Shown here: piece by piece, positions 25,929 to 34,366 of the stretch
Position numbering within the stretch: the first letter of the stretch is position 1
Layout of the letters: each line of letters starts with the position of its first letter
DNA from: JAFTYO01 sp045613125
Lineage (GTDB): Bacteria > Pseudomonadota > Alphaproteobacteria > RF32 > CAG-239
Direction: 5' to 3'
Assembly: GCA_045613125.1 (NCBI GenBank)
Contig: JAZLAM010000009.1
Coordinates: 1-59,102, forward strand
DNA length: 59,102 nt
Translations under genes and position numbers: made by a program
The notes under the pieces: model-generated
Seen by the model: the letters and a program-made list of their open reading frames with translations, nothing else
The model's database searches: none
What the model was told of the DNA's origin: nothing

Positions 25929-26762
25929 ATGGCTTTAAAAACATTTAAGCCCACATCTCCGGGTCTTCGTCAGCTTATCATTGTTGACAGAAGCGAATTG
26001 TACAAAGGTGCACCGGAAAAAACATTAACGGTTGGTTTAACAAAGACCGGTGGGCGTGATAATTTCGGACATGTTACAAGTCGGAGAATCGGCGGCGGAC
26101 ATAAACGCAAGCTCAGAGTTATCGACTTCAAACGTAATAAATTTGACTGTGAAGCTACAGTTGAAAGAATTGAGTATGACCCGAACCGTACATCTTTTAT
26201 TGCTTTAATTAAGTATGAAGATGGCGAGCTCGCTTATATTCTTGCTCCTCAAAGACTTAAAGCCGGTGACAAAGTTATCGCTTCTAACAAAGCTGATATC
26301 AAACCGGGTAATGCTATGCCTTTGAAGAGCATGCCAGTTGGTACTATTGTTCACAACGTTGAATTAAAAATTGGCAAAGGCGGACAACTTGTTCGTTCTG
26401 CCGGTTGTTATGCTCAAGTTGTTGGTAAAGACGCTGGTTATGCACAATTAAAATTAAGTTCCGGCGAACTCAGAATTGTTCGTGAGGAATGTTTAGCTAC
26501 TGTTGGTGCCGTATCTAATCCGGACAATCAGAACAAATCCTTGGGTAAAGCAGGTCGCTCACGTTGGATGGGCAAGAGACCGGTTGCTCGTGGTGTTGCA
26601 ATGAACCCGGTTGATCACCCACATGGTGGTGGTGAAGGTAGAACTTCCGGTGGCCGTCATCCGGTTACACCTTGGGGTAAACCTACTAAGGGCGCTAAAA
26701 CTCGTTCTAACAAGAAGACAGATCGCTTTATTATGAGATCTCGTCATGATAACAAGAAATAA
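25929..26762 (+). CDS. rplB: 50S ribosomal protein L2
   Basis: 277 residues, full length. GGRDNFGHVTSRRIGGGHKR and the C-terminal AMNPVDHPHGGGEGRTSGGR (including the peptidyl-transferase-centre His) are intact. Two bases after rplW. Confidence 0.98.
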   Translation: MALKTFKPTSPGLRQLIIVDRSELYKGAPEKTLTVGLTKTGGRDNFGHVTSRRIGGGHKRKLRVIDFKRNKFDCEATVERIEYDPNRTSFIALIKYEDGELAYILAPQRLKAGDKVIASNKADIKPGNAMPLKSMPVGTIVHNVELKIGKGGQLVRSAGCYAQVVGKDAGYAQLKLSSGELRIVREECLATVGAVSNPDNQNKSLGKAGRSRWMGKRPVARGVAMNPVDHPHGGGEGRTSGGRHPVTPWGKPTKGAKTRSNKKTDRFIMRSRHDNKK

Positions 26763-26777
26763 TAAGGAGAAAAGCTA

Positions 26778-27056
26778 ATGACACGTTCCGTATGGAAAGG
26801 ACCTTTTGTTGATGGCTATCTTCTTAAGAAGGCTGATGCAGCTAGAAACTCAGGTCGTAATGAAGTGATTAAAATTTGGTCACGCCGTTCTACAATGTTG
26901 CCACAATTTGTCGGTTTAACATTTGGTGTGCACAATGGCCACAAATTTATCCCTGTACTTGTTACAGAAGATATGGTTGGTCATAAGTTTGGTGAATTTG
27001 CGCCGACACGTACTTTCTACGGTCACGCCGCAGACAAAACAGCTAAGAGAGGTTAA
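26778..27056 (+). CDS. rpsS: 30S ribosomal protein S19
   Basis: 92 residues: MTRSVWKGPFVDGYLLKK and IPVLVTEDMVGHKFGEFAPT, the S19 signature. Binds the 30S head with S13. AAGGAG precedes ATG. Confidence 0.97.
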   Translation: MTRSVWKGPFVDGYLLKKADAARNSGRNEVIKIWSRRSTMLPQFVGLTFGVHNGHKFIPVLVTEDMVGHKFGEFAPTRTFYGHAADKTAKRG

Positions 27057-27058
27057 TT

Positions 27059-27433
27059 ATGGGAAAAACTAAAGATGCAAGAAGAGTAGCTGGCAACCAA
27101 GCAATGGCTGTTTGTCGCTCTATCCGCACAAGCCCGCGCAAACTTAACTTAGTTGCACAGTCTATTCGCGGATTGGCAGCAGAAAAAGCTGTTGCAGAAC
27201 TTACCTTCTCAAAGAAGAGAGTTGCAAAAATAGCTTTAGGCTTATTGCAAAGTGCAATTGCCAATGCTGAAAATAACCACAGTCTTAATATCGACAAATT
27301 AATCGTAAGTGAAGCATTTGTTGGTAAAGGCTTAGTAATGAAACGTATGCACGCACGCGGTCGCGGACGTGGAGCACGCGTATTAAAACCGTTCTCCAGT
27401 ATGACCGTTGTCGTAACAGAGCGTGGGGAGTAA
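27059..27433 (+). CDS. rplV: 50S ribosomal protein L22
   Basis: 124 residues. IRTSPRKLNLVAQSIRG and the C-terminal KRMHARGRGRGARVLKPFS (tunnel loop) identify L22. Two bases after rpsS; N terminus MGKTKDARRVAGN is typical of alphaproteobacteria. Confidence 0.97.
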   Translation: MGKTKDARRVAGNQAMAVCRSIRTSPRKLNLVAQSIRGLAAEKAVAELTFSKKRVAKIALGLLQSAIANAENNHSLNIDKLIVSEAFVGKGLVMKRMHARGRGRGARVLKPFSSMTVVVTERGE

Positions 27434-27438
27434 GATAA

Positions 27439-28107
27439 ATGGGACAGAAAGTAAATCCTACAAGTCTTCGTTTAGGTATTAACCGCACATGGGACTCTCG
27501 TTGGTATGCTGATGATAAGTTTACCGACTATCTCCACGAAGATTTTAAAATTAAAGAATTCTTGAAAGAGAAACTTGCTCAAGCTGGTATTAGCCGTATT
27601 GTGATTGAACGTCCGGCTAAGAAAGCAAGAGTAACAATCCATTCTGCAAGACCGGGCGTTGTTATCGGTAAGAAGGGACAAGATATCGAGCTTTTGCGTA
27701 AAGATATTCAGAAATTGACATCTTCAGAAGTTCAATTGAACATCTTAGAAGTCAGAAAACCTGAATTAGACGCTAAACTCGTTGCAGATTCAGTTGCTCA
27801 ACAATTAGAAAGACGTGTATCTTTCCGCAGAGCAATGAAAAGAGTTATGCAGTCAGCTCTTCGTTTGGGTGCAGAAGGTATCAAAGTTAGCTGTAGTGGT
27901 CGTTTAGGCGGTGCTGAAATTGCTCGTACTGAATATTATCGTGAAGGACGTGTTCCTTTACACACATTACGTGCTGACATTGATTATGCAACCTCAACGG
28001 CTCATACAACTTATGGTGCTTGTGGCGTAAAAGTATGGATCTATAAGGGTGAAATTATGGCTCATGATCCTATGGCACAAGACAAAAAGTTGGCTGAACA
28101 AAAATAA
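27439..28107 (+). CDS. rpsC: 30S ribosomal protein S3
   Basis: 222 residues. MGQKVNPTSLRLGI start, KH domain with HSARPGVVIGKKGQDIE, and C-terminal DIDYATSTAHTTYGACGVKV. Lines the mRNA entry channel. Confidence 0.98.
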   Translation: MGQKVNPTSLRLGINRTWDSRWYADDKFTDYLHEDFKIKEFLKEKLAQAGISRIVIERPAKKARVTIHSARPGVVIGKKGQDIELLRKDIQKLTSSEVQLNILEVRKPELDAKLVADSVAQQLERRVSFRRAMKRVMQSALRLGAEGIKVSCSGRLGGAEIARTEYYREGRVPLHTLRADIDYATSTAHTTYGACGVKVWIYKGEIMAHDPMAQDKKLAEQK

Positions 28108-28126
28108 TAAGTGAGGTTAAAATAAA

Positions 28127-28555
28127 ATGTTAAGTCCAAAACGTATAAAGTTCCGTAAACAGCATAAAGGCCGTATTCATGGCTTGGCTAAAGGCGGATC
28201 TACTTTAAGTTTCGGTTCATATGGATTGAAGGCTTTGACACCGGAGCGCGTAACAGCTCGTCAAATTGAGGCAGCTCGTCGTGCAATTACACGTGAAATG
28301 AGAAGAGCCGGAAGATTATGGATCAGAATTTTCCCAGATGTACCTGTAACAGATAAACCTGCTGAGGTTCGTATGGGTAAAGGTAAAGGTGCTGTAGAAT
28401 TCTGGGTAGCAAGGGTTAAACCAGGCCGCATTATGTTCGAAGCAGAAGGTGTTGATGAAGACACAGCTCGCAGAGCATTTGCGTTAGGTGCCGCAAAACT
28501 GCCGGTTAAGAGTAAGTTTGTTAAGCGCCTCAACTCAGATAAAGGAGAAGCATAA
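28127..28555 (+). CDS. rplP: 50S ribosomal protein L16
   Basis: 142 residues. MLSPKRIKFRKQHKGR start and FPDVPVTDKPAEVRMGKGKG, the region near the A-site with the arginine that is often hydroxylated. Stop and rpmC start overlap (TAATG). Confidence 0.97.
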   Translation: MLSPKRIKFRKQHKGRIHGLAKGGSTLSFGSYGLKALTPERVTARQIEAARRAITREMRRAGRLWIRIFPDVPVTDKPAEVRMGKGKGAVEFWVARVKPGRIMFEAEGVDEDTARRAFALGAAKLPVKSKFVKRLNSDKGEA

Positions 28556-28752
28556 TGGTAAAAACAAAAGATTTACGTGCTATGACAATTGATGAATTGG
28601 AAGCTAAACTTCTTGAAAATAAAAAAGAACAGTTTAACTTACGTGTTCAACAATCAACAGGACAATTAGCGAATACTGCACAGATTCGTAAAGTTCGTCG
28701 TGAAATAGCCAAAATCAATACGCTTATAACAGAGCGTAAGAAGAATAGTTAG
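28555..28752 (+). CDS. rpmC: 50S ribosomal protein L29
   Basis: 65 residues. DLRAMTIDELEAKLLENKKE and KVRREIAKINTLI are the two helices of L29. Overlaps rplP by one base. Confidence 0.95.
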   Translation: MVKTKDLRAMTIDELEAKLLENKKEQFNLRVQQSTGQLANTAQIRKVRREIAKINTLITERKKNS

Positions 28753-28763
28753 GAGAAAAGACT

Positions 28764-29000
28764 ATGCCTAAAAGAATTCTTCAAGGTGTTGTAGTAAGCG
28801 ATAAACAGGATAAAACTGTCGTGGTCAGCGTAGAGCGTCAGATTATGCATCCTGTTTACAAAAAGTTCGTGAAGAAAAGCAAGAAATATGCTGCTCACGA
28901 TGAGAATAACCAGTTCAAAGTTGGCGATCAGGTTTCTATTATTGAATCGAAGCCTTATTCAAAAACAAAAACATGGACTGTATTAGTTGATAACGCCTAA
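28764..29000 (+). CDS. rpsQ: 30S ribosomal protein S17
   Basis: 78 residues. MPKRILQGVVVSDKQDKTVV and HPVYKKFVKKSKKYAAHDE match S17. AGGAG precedes ATG. Confidence 0.97.
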   Translation: MPKRILQGVVVSDKQDKTVVVSVERQIMHPVYKKFVKKSKKYAAHDENNQFKVGDQVSIIESKPYSKTKTWTVLVDNA

Positions 29001-29019
29001 GATAAGAAGGAATTAAAAA

Positions 29020-29388
29020 ATGATACAGATGCAAACCAACCTCGATGTTGCAGATAACTCTGGAGCACGTCAGGTGCAGTGCATTAAGGTTCTTGGAGGT
29101 TCCAAGAGAATGCATGCTTCCGTAGGGGATATCATTGTTGTTTCTATTAAAGAAGCAATGCCAAAAGGACGTGTTAAAAAAGGTGATGTATGCAAAGCTG
29201 TGATAGTTAGAACAGCTAGCGACATCAGACGTAAAGATGGCAGTGTTATCCGTTTTGACAGCAACGCAGCAGTTCTTGTAAATAAAGACGGTGAACCAAT
29301 CGGTACTCGTATCTTTGGTCCTGTTACAAGAGAATTGCGTGCAAAGAAATTTATGAAAATCATTTCATTAGCACCGGAGGTATTGTAA
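29020..29388 (+). CDS. rplN: 50S ribosomal protein L14
   Basis: 122 residues. MIQMQTNLDVADNSGARQVQ and RIFGPVTRELRAKKFMKIIS are diagnostic. Stop overlaps the rplX start (TAATG). Confidence 0.98.
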   Translation: MIQMQTNLDVADNSGARQVQCIKVLGGSKRMHASVGDIIVVSIKEAMPKGRVKKGDVCKAVIVRTASDIRRKDGSVIRFDSNAAVLVNKDGEPIGTRIFGPVTRELRAKKFMKIISLAPEVL

Positions 29389-29705
29389 TGAGCCTTAAAA
29401 TGAAAATTAAAAAAGGTGATAAAGTTGTTATCTTGTCTGGTGATGACAAAGGTAAAACAGGCGAAGTAATTAAAGCTATGCCAAAAGAGAGTAAAGTAGT
29501 TGTGCAAGGTGTGAATTTGGTAAAAAGACACACTAAGCCAAGTCAAACTACTCCTGGCGGTATTGTTACTAAAGAAGCCGCAATTCACGTTTCAAATGTA
29601 GCTATTGTAACCTCAGATGGTAAAGCCAGCAAAATTGGTTACAAAGACGACAAAGGAACTAAAGTGCGTTTTGCACGTAAGTCCGGTGAAGTAATCGATA
29701 AATAG
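29388..29705 (+). CDS. rplX: 50S ribosomal protein L24
   Basis: 105 residues. KIKKGDKVVILSGDDKGKTG is the KOW motif, with VQGVNLVKRHTKPS after it. Assembly initiator at the exit-tunnel side. Confidence 0.96.
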   Translation: MSLKMKIKKGDKVVILSGDDKGKTGEVIKAMPKESKVVVQGVNLVKRHTKPSQTTPGGIVTKEAAIHVSNVAIVTSDGKASKIGYKDDKGTKVRFARKSGEVIDK

Positions 29706-29716
29706 GAGAAAATTTT

Positions 29717-30256
29717 ATGACAAATTTTGAAAAACTTTATAATGAAGTCATAAAGAAATCTCTTGTGGAAAAATTCGGTTACCAGAACCCACATGAGATT
29801 CCTAAGTTGACTAAAATTGTCTTGAATATGGGTATCGGTGATGCCGTAACAGACAAGAAAAAACTGAACAATGCTATGGAAGAATTAGCTTTGATTGCAG
29901 GTCAAAAACCTGTTGCTACCACAGCACGCAAATCAATTGCTACTTTCAAATTAAGAGAAGGTATGCCTATTGGTTGTAAAGTTACGCTTCGTTCTAAGAG
30001 AATGTATGAATTCTTAGAAAGACTTATAAATATGGCTTTACCGCGTATCAGAGACTTCCACGGAATATCAGGTAAAAACTTTGATGGTAAAGGCAATTTT
30101 GCTTTTGGTATTAAAGAACAAATTATCTTTCCTGAAATCAACTACGAAAAAGTAGATGATATTCGCGGTATGGATATTGTAATTTGCACAACAGCCAAGA
30201 CAGATGAAGAAGCAAAATTCTTGCTTAAATCATTTAACTTGCCTTACAAGAAATAA
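29717..30256 (+). CDS. rplE: 50S ribosomal protein L5
   Basis: 179 residues. PKLTKIVLNMGIGDAVTDKK and RIRDFHGISGKNFDGKGN with a C-terminal GMDIVICTTAKTDEEAK. Binds 5S rRNA. Confidence 0.98.
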   Translation: MTNFEKLYNEVIKKSLVEKFGYQNPHEIPKLTKIVLNMGIGDAVTDKKKLNNAMEELALIAGQKPVATTARKSIATFKLREGMPIGCKVTLRSKRMYEFLERLINMALPRIRDFHGISGKNFDGKGNFAFGIKEQIIFPEINYEKVDDIRGMDIVICTTAKTDEEAKFLLKSFNLPYKK

Positions 30257-30270
30257 GCGGAGATTTTACT

Positions 30271-30576
30271 ATGTCAAAGACAAGTTCAGTATATAGAAAC
30301 TTGAAAAGAGAAAAGATGGCTGAGAAGTATGCTAATCGTCGTCTTAAATTAAAGCAAGTTGCTATGGATAAAAATGCTTCTCCGGAAGAAAGATTCCAAG
30401 CAACATTAAAATTGGCCGCTTTGCCACGTAACTCTGCAAAAATCAGAGTTAAGAATCGTTGCAAATTGACAGGTCGTTCACGTAGTTATTACAGGAAGTT
30501 CGGTTTAAGCCGTGTTGAATTAAGAAACATGGCAAGCTTTGGTGAAATTCCTGGTTTGGTAAAATCAAGCTGGTAA
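30271..30576 (+). CDS. rpsN: 30S ribosomal protein S14 (zinc-free type)
   Basis: 101 residues, the long form without the CxxC zinc ribbon. RNRCKLTGRSRSYYRKFGL and the end GEIPGLVKSSW are typical. Confidence 0.96.
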   Translation: MSKTSSVYRNLKREKMAEKYANRRLKLKQVAMDKNASPEERFQATLKLAALPRNSAKIRVKNRCKLTGRSRSYYRKFGLSRVELRNMASFGEIPGLVKSSW

Positions 30577-30589
30577 GGAGGATATATAG

Positions 30590-30988
30590 ATGTCAATGAC
30601 TGATCCTTTGGGCGATATGCTCACTCGCATTAGAAACGCACAAAGAGCGAAGAAAAGTGATGTTGTTACACCTGCTTCTCGCTTGCGTGAAAATGTGTTA
30701 GAAGTTCTTAAAAAAGAAGGCTACATTGAAGGTTATGAAAAACGCAATGTTAAAGCCGGTATTGATGAACTCGTAATTAAATTAAAGTACCATGAAGGTG
30801 CTAGTGTTATAACTGAAATTTACCGTGTTTCTACTCCGGGTCGTCGCGTATATTCAAGCGTTAAAGACTTACCTAGAGTATACAATGGCTTAGGTATTTC
30901 TATCGTTTCAACTCCTCAAGGTGTTATGAGCGATAATGATGCAAGAAAAGCCAATGTTGGCGGTGAAATTTTGTGTCAGGTATTCTAA
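30590..30988 (+). CDS. rpsH: 30S ribosomal protein S8
   Basis: 132 residues. MTDPLGDMLTRIRNAQ and GLGISIVSTPQGVMSDNDAR identify S8, the translational repressor of the spc operon in E. coli. AAGGAGGATATATAG precedes ATG 30590; the Met two codons later (30596) is a possible alternative. Confidence 0.97.
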   Translation: MSMTDPLGDMLTRIRNAQRAKKSDVVTPASRLRENVLEVLKKEGYIEGYEKRNVKAGIDELVIKLKYHEGASVITEIYRVSTPGRRVYSSVKDLPRVYNGLGISIVSTPQGVMSDNDARKANVGGEILCQVF

Positions 30989-31000
30989 GGGAGAAAGCGG

Positions 31001-31537
31001 ATGTCAAGAATTGGTAAATATCCGGTAGTAATCCCTGCTGGCGTAACAGTTGAAATCAACGATAATGTTGTAACTGTTAAAGGAAAATTAGGTGAACTTA
31101 GCTGTTCTTTTGATGCTAACTATGTATCAACAAAAGTAGAAGACGGTAAAGTTGTTGTAGCTCCATTATCAGATAACAGAACTTCACGTTCATTATGGGG
31201 TACCACCAGAGCAAACATCAACACTTTGGTTAAAGGTGTTAATGAAGGCTTTTTCAAAAACTTAGAATTAGTGGGCGTTGGTTACAAAGCTCGTATGGAA
31301 GGAACTAAACTTGTTCTTTCATTAGGTTTTTCACATGATGTAAACTTTCCTGCTCCGGAAGGTATTAAGATTTCTTGTGAATCTCCAACCCAAATTAAAG
31401 TTTTTGGTGTAGATAAACAACTTGTCGGTCAGGTTGCAGCGCAAATTCGTAAATATCGTAAGCCGGAACCATATAAAGGTAAAGGTGTTAAATACGAAGG
31501 CGAATACATACGTCGTAAAGAAGGCAAGAAGAAATAA
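31001..31537 (+). CDS. rplF: 50S ribosomal protein L6
   Basis: 178 residues. MSRIGKYPVVIPAGV start and C-terminal RKPEPYKGKGVKYEGEYIRR signature. Confidence 0.97.
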   Translation: MSRIGKYPVVIPAGVTVEINDNVVTVKGKLGELSCSFDANYVSTKVEDGKVVVAPLSDNRTSRSLWGTTRANINTLVKGVNEGFFKNLELVGVGYKARMEGTKLVLSLGFSHDVNFPAPEGIKISCESPTQIKVFGVDKQLVGQVAAQIRKYRKPEPYKGKGVKYEGEYIRRKEGKKK

Positions 31538-31549
31538 GGATAACTTAAG

Positions 31550-31912
31550 ATGAATACACCAAGAAAATTGTTTGAAAAAAGAAAAGCTCGCGTAAGAACA
31601 GCTTTAAAAGCAGCGGCAAACGGCAAATTAAGATTGTCAGTTTTCCGCAGCGGAAAGCATATCTATGCGCAGATTATTGACGACGCTAAAGGTGCAACAG
31701 TTGCTTCTGCTTCTACATTAGATAAAGAAGTTCGTGACAGCATCAAAAAGTCATCTACAATTGAAGCAGCCGGCTTCATTGGTAAAGTAATTGCAGAACG
31801 TGCAGTAAAATCAGGCGTAAGTGAAGTTGTCTTTGATAGAGGTGGCTACATTTATCACGGTCGTGTTAAAGCCTTGGCTGAAGCAGCACGTGAAGCTGGT
31901 TTGAAATTCTAG
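31550..31912 (+). CDS. rplR: 50S ribosomal protein L18
   Basis: 120 residues. RKARVRTALKAAANGKLRLS and VFDRGGYIYHGRVKALAEAA match L18, which binds 5S rRNA. Confidence 0.96.
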   Translation: MNTPRKLFEKRKARVRTALKAAANGKLRLSVFRSGKHIYAQIIDDAKGATVASASTLDKEVRDSIKKSSTIEAAGFIGKVIAERAVKSGVSEVVFDRGGYIYHGRVKALAEAAREAGLKF

Positions 31913-31921
31913 GAGGAAAAG

Positions 31922-32482
31922 ATGGCTGTAGATCGTCATAATAAAAAAGAAAAAACTGAAGAATTAGTTGAAAAACTCGTTCACGTAAATCGTGTAGCTA
32001 AAACCGTAAAAGGCGGACGCACAATGAGCTTTGCTGCAGTTGTAGTTGTTGGTGACCAAAAAGGTCGCGTTGGCTATGGTTCAGGTAAAGCAACAGAAGT
32101 TCCTGACGCTATTGTTAAAGCTACAAATGAAGCTAAAAAGAATATGGTTCGCATTCCGCTTCGTGAAGGCAGAACTCTTCACCACGATATTGAAGGACGT
32201 TTCGGCGCAGGTAAAGTTTTGTTAAGAACAGCTCCTGCCGGTACCGGTGTTATTGCCGGCGGTCCTATGCGTGCTGTGTTTGAAGCTTTGGGCGTACAAG
32301 ACGTTGTTGCAAAATCTTTGGGTTCTAACAATCCTTACAACATGATTAAAGCAACATTTAACGCTTTACAATCTATCAATTCTCCTCGTATGGTTGCTGC
32401 TAAACGCGGTAAGAAAGTTGGAGATATTGTTAGTCGCCGTGAAAATTCTTCAAATGTAAAAATGGAAAAAGAGGAGGCTTAA
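31922..32482 (+). CDS. rpsE: 30S ribosomal protein S5
   Basis: 186 residues. VKGGRTMSFAAVVVVGDQKG and the GSNNPYNMIKATFNAL segment identify S5, which contributes to decoding fidelity. AGGAGG precedes ATG. Confidence 0.97.
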   Translation: MAVDRHNKKEKTEELVEKLVHVNRVAKTVKGGRTMSFAAVVVVGDQKGRVGYGSGKATEVPDAIVKATNEAKKNMVRIPLREGRTLHHDIEGRFGAGKVLLRTAPAGTGVIAGGPMRAVFEALGVQDVVAKSLGSNNPYNMIKATFNALQSINSPRMVAAKRGKKVGDIVSRRENSSNVKMEKEEA

Positions 32483-32485
32483 TCG

Positions 32486-32668
32486 ATGGCTAAAAAAACA
32501 ATAAAAGTTACTCAAGTTGTTAGCCCTATCGGCAAACCAAAAGATCAAAGAGCAACTTTAATCGGATTAGGCTTAAACAAAATGAATCGTACTGTTGTAC
32601 TTGAAGATACACCTTCAGTTCGTGGTATGATTAGTAAGGTTAGCCACCTCGTAAAAGTTGAAGAGTAG
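32486..32668 (+). CDS. rpmD: 50S ribosomal protein L30
   Basis: 60 residues. KVTQVVSPIGKPKDQRATL and LGLNKMNRTVVLEDTPSVRG. Three bases after rpsE. Followed by an unusually long 144-base gap before rplO that contains a nested palindrome. Confidence 0.95.
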   Translation: MAKKTIKVTQVVSPIGKPKDQRATLIGLGLNKMNRTVVLEDTPSVRGMISKVSHLVKVEE

Positions 32669-32675
32669 GATTGTA

Positions 32676-32760
32676 AAAGGGCTGTCATACTTGTTATTTT
32701 TTCGCTCATGTACTGTTGATGTACAATTCGCTTAAAAATAACTTTGTGGCCCAGCCCTTT
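32676..32760. repeat. Nested palindromic element A, between rpmD and rplO
   Basis: Three concentric perfect stems: AAAGGGCTG/CAGCCCTTT (9 bp, outer), GTTATTTTT/AAAAATAAC (9 bp, middle), TGTAC/GTACA (inner, 32709-32725). Spacers between the stems are unpaired. The core ATGTAC-spacer-ATGTAC is shared with the two elements downstream of rplO. It would fold into an 85-base cruciform or RNA hairpin inside the ribosomal transcript. Confidence 0.85.
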
Positions 32761-32812
32761 ACCAACCTATCTTGAACCATAGTGTTAAATAAAAAATATT
32801 AGGTGAAAAGAA

Positions 32813-33265
32813 ATGAAACTTAATGAATTACAAAACAATCCGGGCGCTACAAAAAACCGCATTCGTGTTGGTCGTGGTATCGGTAGCGGAAAAGGCAAAA
32901 CAGGCGGACGTGGTGTTAAAGGCCAAAAGTCTCGTTCAGGTGTGTCTGTAAACGGTTTTGAAGGTGGTCAAATGCCTATTTATCGTCGTTTACCAAAACG
33001 CGGTTTCAACAATCCGTTTGCAAAACAATTTGCTGTTGTTAACTTGGATACAATTCAAAAAGCAGTTGATGCAGGCAAATTAGATGCTTCTTCAATTGAT
33101 ATTGAAACATTACTCAATTCAAGAGTAATTACCAAGAAAATGGACGGAGTTCGTTTACTTGCTCGTGGTGCTATCACTACTGCTGTTACAATTTCTGTAA
33201 ACTCTGCTTCTAAAGCAGCTGTTGAGGCAGTTGAGAAAGCTGGTGGCAAGGTAAACCTCGTATAA
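32813..33265 (+). CDS. rplO: 50S ribosomal protein L15
   Basis: 150 residues. NNPGATKNRIRVGRGIGSGK and GGRGVKGQKSRSGV identify L15; the Gly-rich N terminus threads into 23S rRNA. The normal next gene, secY, is not here: the operon is interrupted immediately downstream, and the last codons of rplO are copied in the tandem repeat that follows. Confidence 0.97.
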   Translation: MKLNELQNNPGATKNRIRVGRGIGSGKGKTGGRGVKGQKSRSGVSVNGFEGGQMPIYRRLPKRGFNNPFAKQFAVVNLDTIQKAVDAGKLDASSIDIETLLNSRVITKKMDGVRLLARGAITTAVTISVNSASKAAVEAVEKAGGKVNLV

Positions 33266-33477
33266 TGGCTCATCTAGAGCAAAAAACTGCAGGCGGTCAA
33301 AATTCATGTACCTTATGTACACTAAAATTTTGACCGCTTTGTTTTTTACTCTATCTAAACCATTCTCCAAGGTTTACGGTAAATCTCGTATAATAGCTCA
33401 TCTAGAGCAAAAAACTGTAGGATGATCAAAATTCATGTACCTTATGTATGGCAGAGTTTTGATCGTTTTGTTTTTTA
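33250..33477. repeat. Two tandem ~128-bp units copying the rplO 3' end plus a palindromic element
   Basis: Unit 1 starts at 33250 inside the end of rplO and unit 2 at 33378. Both read GGTAAAnCTCGTATAAT, TAG/GGCTCATCTAGAGC and AAAAAACTG, and each contains a nested palindrome. Unit 1 (33281-33347): AAAAAAC/GTTTTTT outer, GCGGTCAAAATT/AATTTTGACCGC (12 bp perfect) middle, GTAC/GTAC core. Unit 2 (33409-33476) has the same plan but with GATC-containing middle arms (GATCAAAATT/AGTTTTGATC) and a damaged core. The arms differ between units yet still pair, so pairing is being kept. Confidence 0.85.
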
Positions 33478-33499
33478 TTTTTTAGATAAAGAATAAAAA

Positions 33500-33521
33500 A
33501 GCCTCTGTGAAAACAGAGGCT
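33500..33521 (-). terminator. Terminator of the pilin-like gene
   Basis: AGCCTCTGT-GAAA-ACAGAGGCT on the plus strand; read on the minus strand, the stem is followed by six T's. It lies 62 bases beyond the stop of the minus-strand pilin-like gene. Confidence 0.85.
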
Positions 33522-33582
33522 AGGTTAGGGTAGGTGGTGTCTGACAGCTCAATGCTTGCTAAACATGATGTTAGCGATGGTT

Positions 33583-34224
33583 TTACAATTTAAAATACCA
33601 AAATAGGGACATTCCACTAGTAGAATTTGCATCTTCAGCTTTTCGACATACTTTTTCTGCTCTTGCTACCGAGAAAGGTGCAGGATAGTTTTTATCACCT
33701 GTTATTGCATAATTTTCGGTTGCCACTCTCCAATCCATAGAAGAAGGGCTTGGCGCTCCTCCCAAAAAATCACCACCCATTCCGTATAAATCTGTTCCCC
33801 AATCTGCTGTTAACATGGTTATACAAACATCTTTGGGTATTTTGTTCATCGATATCCGAAAAATATTATCTGATGTTATCGGTTTATCTCCACTTCCAAA
33901 AAAAGGCGATCCAAAATAAATCTGACCACCCCAAAAATGCTCAGGATAGTCAGAATCTTTATTTTTATACATTTCTGAAGGAACCAGACCCATCTTTTTT
34001 ATATTTTCATTATTTAATCCGTCTGTTGTTCCTTGCACACCAAAAGACGCTTGAATATTTGCTATAATATGTGTCATTTGATCGGAAAATTTATTTACTT
34101 TATATTTGTACATCGCCTTAGAATAACCGGAGATACCGCCAACGGATAATACTCCTATGATAGCGAGAACTCCAAGTATTTCTACCATGCTTCTTCCGTA
34201 TTGATTGTTCTTAAATAATTTCAT
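33583..34224 (-). CDS. Pilin-like protein with class III signal (GRSMVEILG)
   Basis: 213 residues. A short basic leader ends in Gly before RSMVEILGVLAIIGVLSVGG, a prepilin-type cleavage/helix segment; the conserved Glu at +5 is present, but Arg replaces the usual +1 Phe. The remainder has several Cys and a Gly/Ser/Pro-rich region, like a variable pseudopilin head. It would assemble in the inner membrane through a type II secretion or type IV pilus machine, none of which is encoded in the window. A close N-terminal paralog is at 47.4 kb; the two share leader and promoter but not the heads. Confidence 0.75.
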   Translation of the reverse strand: MKLFKNNQYGRSMVEILGVLAIIGVLSVGGISGYSKAMYKYKVNKFSDQMTHIIANIQASFGVQGTTDGLNNENIKKMGLVPSEMYKNKDSDYPEHFWGGQIYFGSPFFGSGDKPITSDNIFRISMNKIPKDVCITMLTADWGTDLYGMGGDFLGGAPSPSSMDWRVATENYAITGDKNYPAPFSVARAEKVCRKAEDANSTSGMSLFWYFKL

Positions 34225-34282
34225 AAAAAAACTCCTAAAAATGATATGTAGTCAAATTATAGGTTTATTTTTTTTTTTGCAA
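34225..34282 (-). promoter_or_regulatory. Pilin promoter/leader, duplicated at 48.1 kb
   Basis: TATAAT (34256-34261) with TTGCAA (34277-34282) 15 bases upstream and AGGAG before ATG. The whole ~58-base block recurs almost unchanged before the second pilin gene. Confidence 0.55.
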
Positions 34283-34366
34283 TCATGGAGTGTGTCGGTT
34301 GTGGATTATTTTATCGTTTGACAAAATAGGTGGTTTGTTATAATATTAAAAAAGGAGAAGTGTAAA

